DNA of 64,000 bases. Source: Pseudacidovorax sp. RU35E (GTDB taxonomy: Bacteria > Pseudomonadota > Gammaproteobacteria > Burkholderiales > Burkholderiaceae_C). Shown here in pieces: positions 36,285 through 44,640 of this stretch. The stretch covers positions 62,001 through 126,000 of the forward strand of contig NZ_FTMY01000017.1 of NCBI RefSeq assembly GCF_900156165.1, in the 5' to 3' direction. Both the position numbers and the translations under genes were made by a program. The notes beneath the pieces were generated by a model that saw nothing but the letters and a program-made list of their open reading frames with translations, ran no database searches and was not told the origin of the DNA. Within the stretch, counting starts at the first letter, position 1, and each line of letters starts with the position of its first letter.

Positions 36285-36304
36285 CTACCAGATTCAGCAG
36301 GTAC
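36285..36304 (+). promoter_or_regulatory. Candidate lux box upstream of luxI
   Basis: A 20-bp imperfect dyad, CTACCAGATTCAGCAGGTAC. Its centre (36294.5), plus the canonical 42.5 bp to a start site, gives ~36337, with TGAAAT (4/6 to TATAAT) at the -10 place and a 19-nt leader to the luxI ATG. Placement fits class II LuxR activation. Confidence 0.6.
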
Positions 36305-36355
36305 CTCGGCAGCGCGTCTTTGCCTGAAATCGCGGTGATCACACCGGAGGATTTC

Positions 36356-36973
36356 ATGCACTACCTGACAGGCAACGCGCAACAACTCGGCGCCACCTTG
36401 GTCGATGCGCTCGGCCGCTATCGGCACCAGGTTTTCGTCGAGCATCTGGGCTGGCAGTTGCCCGATGCGACCCCTGGCGCAGAGTGGGACACCTTCGACA
36501 CGCCGGGCACCGTGTATGTGGTCGCACTTTGCAACCATGGTCGAATTGCCGGATGCGCGCGCCTGCTGCCGACCACCGGTCCGTATCTGCTCGCCGATGT
36601 CTTTCCCGAACTGCTGAACGGCACCCCGTGCCCGCGCTCGGCCGCCGTGTGGGAGCTGTCGCGCTTCGCGGCCTTCGATCCCGAATCACCGCCTGCACGA
36701 GGCCACACGCTGGGTTCGCCCGCTGCGCTCGACCTGCTTCGGGTGAGCCTGCGGGAGGCCGCACAACGGGGTGCCAGGCAACTCGTAAGCGTGTCCCCCG
36801 TGGCCATCGCGCGGATCCTGCATCGAGGCGGCTTCGCCCACGCCCGGCTCGGCCCACCGCGCGAGGTCGCCGGTCAGCAGCTGTTCGCCTGCAGCTTCAA
36901 CGTGGCGCCTGACGAGGACGGGGCCGGCGGCCTTGAGGCCACACCCAGCGCGTTGGAAGTGGAGGCGCAGTAA
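36356..36973 (+). CDS. luxI: LuxI-family acyl-homoserine-lactone synthase
   Basis: 205 residues from ATG 36356, five bases after CGGAGG; the longer frame back to 36164 has no homology. Conserved LuxI residues are present: R-x-x-x-F in RYRHQVFVEHLGW, the Asp pair in EWDTFDT, the arginine in GCARLLPTTGPYLL and the Glu-Arg pair in VWELSRFA. It makes an AHL from S-adenosylmethionine and an acyl or aryl donor; the acyl group cannot be read from sequence. Confidence 0.93.
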   Translation: MHYLTGNAQQLGATLVDALGRYRHQVFVEHLGWQLPDATPGAEWDTFDTPGTVYVVALCNHGRIAGCARLLPTTGPYLLADVFPELLNGTPCPRSAAVWELSRFAAFDPESPPARGHTLGSPAALDLLRVSLREAAQRGARQLVSVSPVAIARILHRGGFAHARLGPPREVAGQQLFACSFNVAPDEDGAGGLEATPSALEVEAQ

Positions 36974-37113
36974 CCCCCATCCCCTCGCGCTGCGGCGACT
37001 CGGACCCGCGTCCGCATGCCCACGCCCTTGCTCAGCTGGCAGCGCAACTGCGCGTTGGGGCGCAGTCCACCCCAACAGTGACGAACAGAAGGCCGCCAGC
37101 GCATGGGGAGCCC

Positions 37114-39075
37114 TCAGCGGCCGATCCCACGGCTGCGCCCCACCTCCCAGTTCACCGTGCTGCCTCGGACGGTCACGCTCAGAGCCTGGCCAAGGCGCGT
37201 TTCGATGACGGGCCGCCAAGGCACCAGGCAGAAGCCGTGGCCGTCGTCGAGCAAGGCGAAGCGGCCGCTGACGAGCTGAACGGACGTCCGATAGGTGCCC
37301 TGGGCGCGAACGCCGTCCTGGACGGCTCGCCACACCTTGCCGGTCTCCGCCTCGAGCGCTCGGCCATGCTGCTCGACCTCCCGCGCGATCAGCGCCTGCA
37401 GCAGGTTTCTGTTCGGCACCACGTACGCCCCTTGCTGCTGCGCCAAGCCCTGTGACGCCAGCACACGCAGTCGGTCCTCGAGCGCACGGCGCACCTGCGC
37501 GCCGAAGCCTGCGGCAGCGGGATGCTCGGACGACTCGGCGCCAACGAGTTGTCGATCCAGCCATGTGGCGCCGCACGCATGAACCTGTTGCTCGACCGGC
37601 AGATGACAACGGACGTCCACATGCAGACCTGCAGCACCCTTGCGGCCGTCGTGATCCCGGGCCCGCTCGGCCAGGTCATCAGGAATTCGCCAGACCCCGT
37701 CAGTCACGCGCTCGACGACACCACCGCGTCGCAGGGCCTCCAGCCGGCGGGCGCAGGCCGCCAGCACCTGTTCGACATGGGGGTGCCGGCTGGTCTGAAG
37801 CGCGGCGCGATGCGCAGCCACCTCATAGAGACCGCCCTGAGCGGCTGCCCGCACAAGACCGTCGGCCGCGCGCCCCAGGGGCGGCGGCCCACAGGCCACG
37901 ATGCTTCCCACAGGAATACCGGACAGATCGCGTCCCGCGGGCAGCCGGACGTAATGGGCACGCCCATCGATGCCGTCGATCACCAGGTACGGTTGCTCCA
38001 GCAGCTCGTCGTGCAAGCCCTTCGCATGGACACGCCCCAGGATGCGAGCGTCTGGCGGTGGATCGGGCACCAGTGATCGCGCCTCGCCCGCCATGGCGCG
38101 GTGCAAAGTGCGAAGGATGTCGCCACGCTGCCCCATGGTGGAGAGCGTGTCCGCCAGCCTCGGAGAAAGCTGCCATCGGTGCGCGTCGATCTTGCGCGCG
38201 AGCCCCAACTCCCCGAGCCGCTGCAGGCGCCCCCGCAGAAGCGTATCACGCGCAGAAACCCGGTCCGGCACCGGTGCGGACCTCAGCACGACGACGCCAT
38301 CCACGGCCTGACGCAGCAGTTGCCGGTCCAGGCCGGTCAGGCGCTCCTGCTGCACCTCGCGCTGCTGGGCACGCTGGATCTCGAGCTCGGTGCGCGGCCC
38401 GAGCCACTGCGTGACGATCTCGCTGGCCCGGTGGCGAATCCCGTGGGCGGCATAGTCGGGAGCGATCACCAGGTCCCGCTCATCGCGCGCGCCACCCACC
38501 CGTCCTCGCAGCACGATGTGCGTGTGCGGGTTGTCTGTGTCCCAGTGGTCCACGGCCACCCAGTCCAGCGGCGTCTCCAGGTCCGTCGCCATCTGCTGCA
38601 TCAGCCGCCGCGTGAAGCCGCGCAGGTCGTCGAGCTCGGCGGCGTCCTCGGGCGAGACGATGAGACGGAACTGGTGCCGGTCACCACGGCCGCGCGCCTC
38701 GAAGGCCTTGAGATCGGCCACGTCCGTCTCGGCACCGTAGGCTTGGGCCTTCTGGCCGTCGCGCGTCACGCCATCGCGTTCGATATACCGCAGGTGGGCG
38801 AGCACACCCGCCTTGCCCGCACGCCGCAGCACCACGAAGCGCGACTTCACAACCACCCGCCGCGCATCAGCACCCAGACGGCGGCCTGCCGCGCCAGCGG
38901 CGACTCGCCCGCGCCCAAAGGACGACGCCGGTCGCCCATCGCCCACGCGCGGCTTGGCGCCCGATGCGGACGCCGCCTTCAGCACGCGCGAGATGAAGGC
39001 CTGGGGACGGCCACGGCCACGCGCCTTGGGCGCGCCAAGCAGGGGCCGGAAGCGGTCGTCATCGGCAGCCGCCAT
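37114..39075 (-). CDS. rlxS: Relaxase, VirD2-like with DUF3363 (RlxS type)
   Basis: 653 residues from ATG 39075. An N-terminal basic region with RPASSFGRGR is followed by the relaxase domain with the metal-binding histidine motif VDHWDTDNPHTHIVLRGR. The long C-terminal DUF3363 region is typical of Tn4371-family relaxases. It nicks oriT and pilots the transferred strand. The presumed catalytic tyrosine cannot be assigned by eye (a Tyr lies at LAHLRYIERDGV). Convergent with luxI. Confidence 0.93.
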   Translation of the reverse strand: MAAADDDRFRPLLGAPKARGRGRPQAFISRVLKAASASGAKPRVGDGRPASSFGRGRVAAGAAGRRLGADARRVVVKSRFVVLRRAGKAGVLAHLRYIERDGVTRDGQKAQAYGAETDVADLKAFEARGRGDRHQFRLIVSPEDAAELDDLRGFTRRLMQQMATDLETPLDWVAVDHWDTDNPHTHIVLRGRVGGARDERDLVIAPDYAAHGIRHRASEIVTQWLGPRTELEIQRAQQREVQQERLTGLDRQLLRQAVDGVVVLRSAPVPDRVSARDTLLRGRLQRLGELGLARKIDAHRWQLSPRLADTLSTMGQRGDILRTLHRAMAGEARSLVPDPPPDARILGRVHAKGLHDELLEQPYLVIDGIDGRAHYVRLPAGRDLSGIPVGSIVACGPPPLGRAADGLVRAAAQGGLYEVAAHRAALQTSRHPHVEQVLAACARRLEALRRGGVVERVTDGVWRIPDDLAERARDHDGRKGAAGLHVDVRCHLPVEQQVHACGATWLDRQLVGAESSEHPAAAGFGAQVRRALEDRLRVLASQGLAQQQGAYVVPNRNLLQALIAREVEQHGRALEAETGKVWRAVQDGVRAQGTYRTSVQLVSGRFALLDDGHGFCLVPWRPVIETRLGQALSVTVRGSTVNWEVGRSRGIGR

Positions 39076-39404
39076 GGCGCCTCCGACGATGGGACAACGG
39101 CACGGCGAAGGCACCGCGGCGGCGGGGCCGGTGCCGCGCCAAACCCTTGTGCAGACAGGAGAAACGCCCTTGGGTGTGCCGCCCCTTTTCTCTTGCCCTC
39201 CCCCTGCAAAACCCGGATCCACCCCGCACCCGGATGCGTGACCCGCAACGGGCAGACCTGCCGGACTGCGCAATGCGCCCAGCAGGCGAGCCGGACGCCG
39301 CAGCCTCCGAGAGACATCGATTGCATGTGCAAGAGCCGCGATCACGCAAAGCCCATGAGGTCTCTGCGGCACTGGCGATGACACGAGAAGGCATCTCGAT
39401 GGCC
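39076..39404. other. Candidate oriT region
   Basis: A gene-free 329 bp between relaxase and traF. It contains GC-rich inverted repeats (GCGGCGGGGCCGGTGCCGC near 39117-39135) and CGCCCTTGGGTGTGCCGCCC near 39167-39186 followed by a pyrimidine-rich strand. oriT normally lies beside the relaxase gene in this family; the nick site is not identified. Confidence 0.45.
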
Positions 39405-39947
39405 TCACCAGATCCACAACGGCCGCGCGATGCCGAGCACAGCGTCGGCGCCGACGGGACCGAAGTAGCGACTGTCGAACGAAGCCGGATGCGCGTCGCC
39501 CAGCAGGAACAACTCGCCATGAACGAGCCGTCTGCAATGCAGCCACGAAGGCAAGGGACGGCCCGCCCCGTCGTGCGCCAGCACGACGCCCACGGCGGTA
39601 TCCTCGATCACCACTTGCTGCCCAGACACGCACACCCGCTCCGGCGCCATGGCACCGATCCGCTTGAGCACCGGCACGCCCTCAGGCAGGTAGCCCCGCT
39701 GCGCGGCGAACGACGCAACGGCGTGCGGTAGCCGCGCCAGAACGATGGCACCGGGGTGGAGTGAACGCGGATCGCGCGGCGCGTCGATGCGATACCAGCC
39801 GCGCGCCACGCTGGCCGTCGGATTGAAGACAACACGGACAGGCAATGGCAGGGCAAGTGGCGCGATCAATGCGCCACTTGCGAGCACCATGCCGACCAAC
39901 AATCCGGCACGTAAAAGTACGACGCTCATGACCGCCACCGCTGCCAT
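39405..39947 (-). CDS. traF: Conjugative transfer signal peptidase TraF (S26-like)
   Basis: 180 residues from ATG 39947 (ATG 39929 is an alternative). An N-terminal membrane span is followed by the S26 motifs: FNPTASVARGWYRID (catalytic-Ser region), VLKRIGAMAPERV (Lys region) and LFLLGDAHPASFDSRYFGPV. In RP4-type systems TraF cyclises TrbC pilin; trbC is present here at 19024-19356. Confidence 0.9.
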   Translation of the reverse strand: MAAVAVMSVVLLRAGLLVGMVLASGALIAPLALPLPVRVVFNPTASVARGWYRIDAPRDPRSLHPGAIVLARLPHAVASFAAQRGYLPEGVPVLKRIGAMAPERVCVSGQQVVIEDTAVGVVLAHDGAGRPLPSWLHCRRLVHGELFLLGDAHPASFDSRYFGPVGADAVLGIARPLWIW

Positions 39948-40092
39948 GACGGCATCACGTGAAGCGGCGATATGCCCGAGAACGTACGTCCGGCAGCCCC
40001 GCGCGCGGCGCGCGCCAATCCGGTTCCTGACCGAGTTGCACGCAGGCATTCGACGTCCTCGCGACGTGCGGTGGTGCGTAAGCATGGCACCG

Positions 40093-40356
40093 TCATGGCT
40101 GCGGCTCCGGGTATTCGCGCTCCAGCAGTTCGCGCAGCATGTCGGCTGCCGTGATGCCCCGCTGAAACGCCGTCACCTTGATCCGTCCGCGCAACGCGGG
40201 CGTCACATCGATCGTCAGCCGCGCAGTGAACACCTGGGACTTGGCGGGCGCAGCGCCGCCGTCCTCCCGATGCACCCAGGCCGTTGCCGGATCGAGCGCC
40301 GGCCGGCGTCCGATCACAGGTCGTGGCGGCAGCTTGAGTGGCGGCGCCTTTGTCAT
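40093..40356 (-). CDS. Small ParA-partner protein, ribbon-helix-helix-like
   Basis: 87 residues from ATG 40356, overlapping the parA stop (ATGA). The Pro-rich N-terminus (MTKAPPLKLPPRPVIGRRP) is disordered. The C-terminal FTARLTIDVTPALRGRIKVT plus ADMLRELLERE has an RHH pattern. It probably acts as the centromere-binding partner of ParA. Confidence 0.8.
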   Translation of the reverse strand: MTKAPPLKLPPRPVIGRRPALDPATAWVHREDGGAAPAKSQVFTARLTIDVTPALRGRIKVTAFQRGITAADMLRELLEREYPEPQP

Positions 40357-41120
40357 CGCAGTGCCTCCTGCGCGGCATCGGCCAACGCCCAGATCTCGCG
40401 GGCCGCAGCGCCCTTGGGCGCCACCTCCCACACCAATTTGCCCGCCGCCACGCAGTCGGCGAAGGCGATGCGCTGCGCGATGTCGGCGCGCAGCGTGGGA
40501 AACGGCTGATCCGCCAGCGCATCGCGCGCCTCGCGTCCGATGACGGTGCCCACGATGCGCCGGTTGATCACGAAGGCCGCGCGCAGACCCGGCCGAAACA
40601 CCTGCGCCTCCTGGATCAGGGCCACCATCTCCTGTGTCGCCCAGACGTCGTAGGCGCTGGGCTGCACCGGGATCAGCACCAGGTCGGCGGCGAGCAGCGC
40701 CGAGCGTGCGAGCGACGCCACCCGGGGCGGGCCGTCGATGACGACCCGGTCCGCCTGCAGCGCGATCTGCGGTACTTCCTTGTGCAGCGTGTCACGCGCC
40801 AGCCCGAACACGCCGTAAAGCCGACCCTGACCGCTTTGAAGCCGACGCTGAGCCCAGTCCAGCGCAGACTCCTGCGGGTCGGCATCGATCAGCGTGACGC
40901 GCTCTCCTCGACACGCGAAGGCGCCTGCCAAGTGCGTGGACAGCGTGGTCTTGCCGGCGCCGCCCTTCTGGTTCAACAGGGCGATCACCTTGCCCACCAG
41001 GCTGGCCTGCGTGGCGGCCTTGACGCTCAAACCGGGGGCCGGCGGCACGCGAGGGCGTGGCTCAAGGCCGGCACTGCCCGTTTCCTGGGCACCCCAGATC
41101 TCACGCGCGCGGGTATTCAT
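40353..41120 (-). CDS. parA: ParA-family partition ATPase
   Basis: 255 residues from ATG 41120 (a TTG lies one codon upstream). The deviant Walker A KGGAGKTTLSTHLAG and the DADPQESALDW motif define ParA/MinD ATPases. The first ~40 residues precede the usual family start and may be a true extension or indicate a later GTG start at the residue before GKVIALLNQ. Supports maintenance of the excised or replicating element. Confidence 0.93.
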   Translation of the reverse strand: MNTRAREIWGAQETGSAGLEPRPRVPPAPGLSVKAATQASLVGKVIALLNQKGGAGKTTLSTHLAGAFACRGERVTLIDADPQESALDWAQRRLQSGQGRLYGVFGLARDTLHKEVPQIALQADRVVIDGPPRVASLARSALLAADLVLIPVQPSAYDVWATQEMVALIQEAQVFRPGLRAAFVINRRIVGTVIGREARDALADQPFPTLRADIAQRIAFADCVAAGKLVWEVAPKGAAAREIWALADAAQEALR

Positions 41121-41147
41121 CAAGTTAGTCCCTGTTATGGATAAAAG

Positions 41148-42131
41148 TTAAGGAAGACCCAAACCCTTGTCCCGTGCGGGTTCCAGCGGGTTTGGCGCCG
41201 GTGATCTCCCGAGCGCCGCGCCGCCGATCTCCCGTGCCTCCTGCCGGTGATCTCCCGAGCCCATCCCCACACGATCCACAGCTTGTTCCACAGGACCTGT
41301 GGATAAGCCGGCAACGTCATCGCGTCGGAACGCCAGCCAATCGGCGGCCCCGATCCGTTCGATCAAGAGCCGATAGCCGGGCAGCGACTGGCGCTCAGCC
41401 AGGGTGCGCACATGCAGCGCAAAGTCGCGGTAGCGCTGCAGGCTGCCGGACTTGGCATGGAGGTATCGCAGCTCGAAGCGCCAGCCACTGCGCTGGCGTC
41501 CGCCGTGCTTGCGCACCAGGCGGTACAGCCAGCGCTCGATCCCGCCCGTGAGCTGGAAATAGGTGCGGTCCAGCGTCAGCACCAGCGCGTTGTCGATCAC
41601 GCCGGAATAGAACCAGTCTGGCAGGATCAACTCGATGCCAGCAGAGCGGCCATCAGGGCGGACGCAGTCGCGCCACTCGTTGATCCACGAGAAGCGGTGC
41701 ATGCGCCGCCCGGCCTGCCGGATCGAGGTCTGCACCGTGGTGGACTGCAGCCGGTCCAGCGAGGCCCGCAGCGCGAGGTACTCGGTCTGGCCCGTGCCGC
41801 GCTGCGTGAAACGCAGGATCTCGTAGGGCGTGGCCGCCATCAGGCGCGAGGTGGGCCTGCCCTCGTCCCGCGCCTGCACGATCTGGCTCGCCGCCCAGAT
41901 CAGCACGTCGGCGTCCCAGATGGTGGCGATGCCGTGCTCGGGCACACCCTCCACCGTCAGGGACACGGCGCCGGCCTCGAAGCGGATGGGCACCACGCGC
42001 CGCGACTTGGCCAGGCTGAAGAAGGGATAGGCCATCAGGTCCTGCGCATCGCGCAGCGCCATGTCCTCGGCCGGCAAGGCGCGGAACAGCGTGAGCTGCT
42101 CCCGCTCGCCAGATCGCCTGGACATCGCCAC
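41148..42131 (-). CDS. repA: Replication initiator RepA
   Basis: 327 residues, replication initiator A family, with the conserved PFFSLAKSRRVVPIRFEAGA, DADVLIWAASQI and YRFELRYLHAKSGSL-like blocks. The C-terminal ~60 residues overlap three iterons and a DnaA box, so the origin is embedded in the 3' end of the gene. It supports plasmid-like replication of the excised circle. Followed downstream by parA (27-bp gap). Confidence 0.9.
   Translation of the reverse strand: MAMSRRSGEREQLTLFRALPAEDMALRDAQDLMAYPFFSLAKSRRVVPIRFEAGAVSLTVEGVPEHGIATIWDADVLIWAASQIVQARDEGRPTSRLMAATPYEILRFTQRGTGQTEYLALRASLDRLQSTTVQTSIRQAGRRMHRFSWINEWRDCVRPDGRSAGIELILPDWFYSGVIDNALVLTLDRTYFQLTGGIERWLYRLVRKHGGRQRSGWRFELRYLHAKSGSLQRYRDFALHVRTLAERQSLPGYRLLIERIGAADWLAFRRDDVAGLSTGPVEQAVDRVGMGSGDHRQEAREIGGAALGRSPAPNPLEPARDKGLGLP
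41197..41306. other. Putative vegetative origin: three iterons, palindrome, DnaA box
   Basis: An 18-bp unit GCCGGTGATCTCCCGAGC occurs at 41197 and 41243 (identical) and in variant form at 41220 (GCCGCCGATCTCCCGTGC), an exact 23-bp pitch. A 17-bp palindrome TCCACAGGACCTGTGGA (41287-41303) and a perfect DnaA box TTATCCACA (minus strand, 41298-41306) follow. Confidence 0.75.
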
Positions 42132-42146
42132 GCCCTGCTCTCCCGC

Positions 42147-42440
42147 TCAACGCACCGAATCCCGGACCGCGTAGCCCGGGTCCGAGGTCATGCCGAAGGT
42201 GTTGCTGTCGGCATAGGCCAGCAGGTCCACCCGCGCATAGACGACCCGGGACCCGAACTTGCGAAAGCGTGGCCCGCCGCCCAGCACCCGCTGCTTCTCC
42301 AGCGTGCGGGGCGACAGGCGCAGCAAGGCCGCCGCCTCCTGCGTGGTCAGGAACTCGGGTTCGGCACCCGTGCCATCTGGAGCGGGCCGAGTCGCAGCCA
42401 CGGCCATGGGGCGCGGGGGAATGGAATGTGCGGTCGCCAT
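42147..42440 (-). CDS. AlpA/excisionase-type helix-turn-helix protein
   Basis: 97 residues from ATG 42440 after GGAGG. The winged helix motif FLTTQEAAALLRLSPRTLEK and FRKFGSRVVYARVDLLAYAD are typical of MerR-like/AlpA DNA-binding proteins encoded just upstream of repA in Tn4371-like elements. 15 bp before repA, probably co-transcribed. Confidence 0.87.
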   Translation of the reverse strand: MATAHSIPPRPMAVAATRPAPDGTGAEPEFLTTQEAAALLRLSPRTLEKQRVLGGGPRFRKFGSRVVYARVDLLAYADSNTFGMTSDPGYAVRDSVR

Positions 42441-42532
42441 GGAGGCCTCCATCTCGGTGGATGGGCCGCGATCCATTCGCAGCCCGATGGAGGCAGTCTC
42501 TGGAAACGGGCGGCGCTCGGGCAGGGAGAGAT

Positions 42533-43084
42533 TCAGTGCCCGGCTTCGTCTCCGTGGGCGCCATCGTCCCTCTGTCGCAGCCCAGCCAGTCCGAGGTAGC
42601 CGCAACGCATGAAACCCTCAGCCCTCGACACCAGGTGTCGCACCTGGGCACGCATCACGCCGTCCGCATGCCACTCGCGTCGAACGGCCTCCAGGCCGAA
42701 GAGCGCGATGGCCAGTTCACGGTGCGACGCACCGGCCTGCACGGCATCGAGCGCCTGCAGCGCGCGCAGGTGCAGCAAGCCGCTGCGGCTCGCCGAGCGG
42801 TTGGAGGCTGGGCACAGCGTCCGGCCATCGAGCAGGCCTGCGAGCGCCTGGAACTCAGCCAGCTGGCGCCGCAGATGCGGTGTGAGCGGGACGGTGCAGA
42901 TGCAAGGCGCGCCATCGGACATGCGCTCGTCGAGCAGGATGCGGGCATGCCGGGAACCGATGGACACGGTCAGGACAGCATCGGCCGCGCCAACCAGATG
43001 CTTGCGGCCGGCGATGCGCCAGAGGTCGAAGCACTGGGCGCCCGCGCCGACGGCGGCCCGGATACCTGCATCCGATGGACGCAC
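42533..43084 (-). CDS. DUF2285-domain protein
   Basis: 183 residues with a GTG start. The C-terminal half has the DUF2285 pattern (LLHLRALQALDAVQAGASHR, then ELAIALFGLEAVRREWHADG and RGEG/GYLGLAGL-like ending). In relatives this domain is fused to a DUF6499 N-terminus; here DUF6499 is a separate gene 64 bp upstream (43149-43352). Accessory gene conserved in ICEs; role unknown. Confidence 0.78.
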   Translation of the reverse strand: MRPSDAGIRAAVGAGAQCFDLWRIAGRKHLVGAADAVLTVSIGSRHARILLDERMSDGAPCICTVPLTPHLRRQLAEFQALAGLLDGRTLCPASNRSASRSGLLHLRALQALDAVQAGASHRELAIALFGLEAVRREWHADGVMRAQVRHLVSRAEGFMRCGYLGLAGLRQRDDGAHGDEAGH

Positions 43085-43148
43085 GTGAAGCGCGCCCTCC
43101 GCCGCGCTTAGCCAAACAGGGCAAGCAGTCCGTGCATCCTCCTCAGGA

Positions 43149-43352
43149 TCAGCGGCGACATCGCAACCCCCATCGCCTCAGCGCGTGCAGGGAGCCATGC
43201 CAACGCCCAAAGCGCCAGGCGCTTCGGTAGGCGGGATGGCGCCGCAGGTACTCCCAGGCCAGCGCGGCCCCGTCGAGCTCGAGCAGGTAGAGGTAGGCAG
43301 CGCCCGCGCACCAGGGTGCTTCGGACGTGCCGGCAGAAGAGTGGATCGTCAT
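43149..43352 (-). CDS. DUF6499-type 'transcriptional regulator' domain protein
   Basis: 67 residues. AAYLYLLELDGAALAWEYLR and the downstream RHPAYRSAW are the DUF6499 signature seen at the N-terminus of many ICE-encoded DUF2285 proteins. It stops at WGLRCRR, where fused homologues continue. Either a natural split pair with the next gene or the result of a frameshift. Confidence 0.75.
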   Translation of the reverse strand: MTIHSSAGTSEAPWCAGAAYLYLLELDGAALAWEYLRRHPAYRSAWRFGRWHGSLHALRRWGLRCRR

Positions 43353-43433
43353 GGCGCAGCGCTGGTGAACGAAAAGCGCAGGCTGGCACGTTGGCGTCGC
43401 CTGCGCGTGGCTTTCAGCGCCTCGACGGCCGAC

Positions 43434-43781
43434 CTATGCCACGATGCGCCCCGCGAGTCGCGCGTCGCGCGCATAGAAGGAGATGGCCCTGTCGGCGTGG
43501 AAATACAGGTCCCGCTCGACCGGCGGGCCCAGCGGTCCCCGCAGCGCGGCCAGCTCCGCGAGGCTCATCCACCCGAGCTCAGGGTGGCCCTGACCCAGGT
43601 CGCACAACCCGAAGGCATGGTCTTCATCATCGGGATCGATCTCGGTGAGCAGCCACGTCGCGCCCGCATCGGGCGTGAAGAGCTTGACCACCGGCCGCGG
43701 ATCGAAACTGTGTTCGTCGAGGGATTGCCTGCCGTTCTCCAGCAGTTGCGCACGTTGTTCGTCGGTGATGAGCGTCGTCAT
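43434..43781 (-). CDS. DUF2958 protein
   Basis: 115 residues from ATG 43781. LITDEQRAQLLENGRQSLDE, VVKLFTPDAGATWLLTEIDP and the acidic FGLCDLGQGHPELGWMSLAE are diagnostic. DUF2958 genes are widespread in the leading regions of plasmids and ICEs; function unknown. Preceded by one of the repeated hairpin leaders. Confidence 0.9.
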   Translation of the reverse strand: MTTLITDEQRAQLLENGRQSLDEHSFDPRPVVKLFTPDAGATWLLTEIDPDDEDHAFGLCDLGQGHPELGWMSLAELAALRGPLGPPVERDLYFHADRAISFYARDARLAGRIVA

Positions 43782-43800
43782 GAGGAATGCCTTTCCATGG

Positions 43801-43955
43801 TTGCCGGGCGGAATTGCCCAGGCCAGGCAGGACACGGCGAAGCGCAGCCGTCACAGGTTCCGCAGGACGGACGCAGGCCGCCAGCGTGCGACGCACGCGC
43901 AGACCTTGACGGCGAGCACGCCGTGGCACGATGGCCGAACCGCAAGCCAGCCCCC
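43801..43955 (-). repeat. Conserved hairpin leader, copy 1 (DUF2958)
   Basis: The sequence is shared with 45781-45940, 46477-46645 and 60461-60627. Its gene-proximal end is the hairpin GGGC-GGAATT-GCCC (43806-43819). Further in are GTCACAGGTTC, GCCGCCAGCGTGCG, GCGCAGACCTTGAC and CAAGCCAGCCCC blocks. The remaining ~340 bp up to the terminator at 44293 hold no supported gene. Confidence 0.8.
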
Positions 43956-44292
43956 AGCGCTCGTCTCCCCGCAAGCGAAGCGCGCAGCGCCCTGGGCGCG
44001 AAGGCGTCAGTGATCGAAGCCCGACAGGGGCCAGACACCTGGCTTCGCGAGGCCAGGTGGCTGGATGCACAAGCACGAGAGCGCGGTGCGGCATCGCCGC
44101 AGACGCACGAATCCGCAATGCCGGAGAGTCGGTTTGTCGGAGCCTCGTCGAACCGCAGAGACGGGTTGACGGCTTTACGCTCCTGCGCAGAACCGCCAAT
44201 GCACAGAATCGGCTCTACGCGGAAACGGACTTCCCCATACGCGATGGTGAGCCTTGGCAAGGCCGCCCATCGGCTGGCGCTGAAACAAGACG

Positions 44293-44318
44293 GAGCGCCC
44301 CGCCTCGGCGGGGCGCTC
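44293..44318 (-). terminator. Strong hairpin after the DUF736 gene
   Basis: GAGCGCCCCGCC and GGCGGGGCGCTC form a perfect 12-bp stem with a 2-nt loop, 13 bp beyond the DUF736 stop. On the minus strand TCTTGTTTC follows, a weak U-tract. Confidence 0.65.
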
Positions 44319-44331
44319 AGGGCGTGGACGA

Positions 44332-44640
44332 TCAGTCGGCCTTGGTGCGTGTCCAGATCAGTTGGTGGGCACCTTCTTCGCCTTCGACCAGGCGGGCGTA
44401 GATGGTGGACGGGAACGATGGGTCATCGAGCGTCACCGAGAGGTAAGGCCGCTCCGCACGGCTGACCTTCTTCCAGGCGGCGCCGATCTCCAGCCCGTTG
44501 CCGGCCACGATGCGGAAGTCCGGGGCGTTGTCGCTGCCCTTGTCGTTGGGGACGATGCGGACCTTGACGTTCAGGGTGAGGGTGCGCACGGTGCCGGTGT
44601 AGCTGTTGCCGGAGGCGGTGAAGTTGCCGATGGTGCTCAT
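44332..44640 (-). CDS. DUF736 protein
   Basis: 102 residues from ATG 44640. MSTIGNFTASGNSYTGTVRT, IVPNDKGSDNAPDFRIVAG and EIGAAWKKVSRAERPYLSVT are the DUF736 signature. Found in nearly all Tn4371-like elements next to DUF2958 and RadC; function unknown. Ends at a strong terminator hairpin. Confidence 0.92.
   Translation of the reverse strand: MSTIGNFTASGNSYTGTVRTLTLNVKVRIVPNDKGSDNAPDFRIVAGNGLEIGAAWKKVSRAERPYLSVTLDDPSFPSTIYARLVEGEEGAHQLIWTRTKAD

Noticed and set aside
36164-36355. N-terminal extension of LuxI from ATG 36164
   Set aside because: The extension is Arg/Ser/Thr-rich, lacks homology, covers the candidate lux box, and the ATG at 36356 has a clear CGGAGG.
38101-39381. Plus-strand frame opposite the relaxase
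   Set aside because: Shadow of the relaxase gene; no independent ribosome site or motif.
41197-41260. CRISPR array
   Set aside because: Only three 18-bp repeats with 5-bp gaps; spacing and the repA/DnaA context fit iterons. No CRISPR array was seen anywhere in the window.
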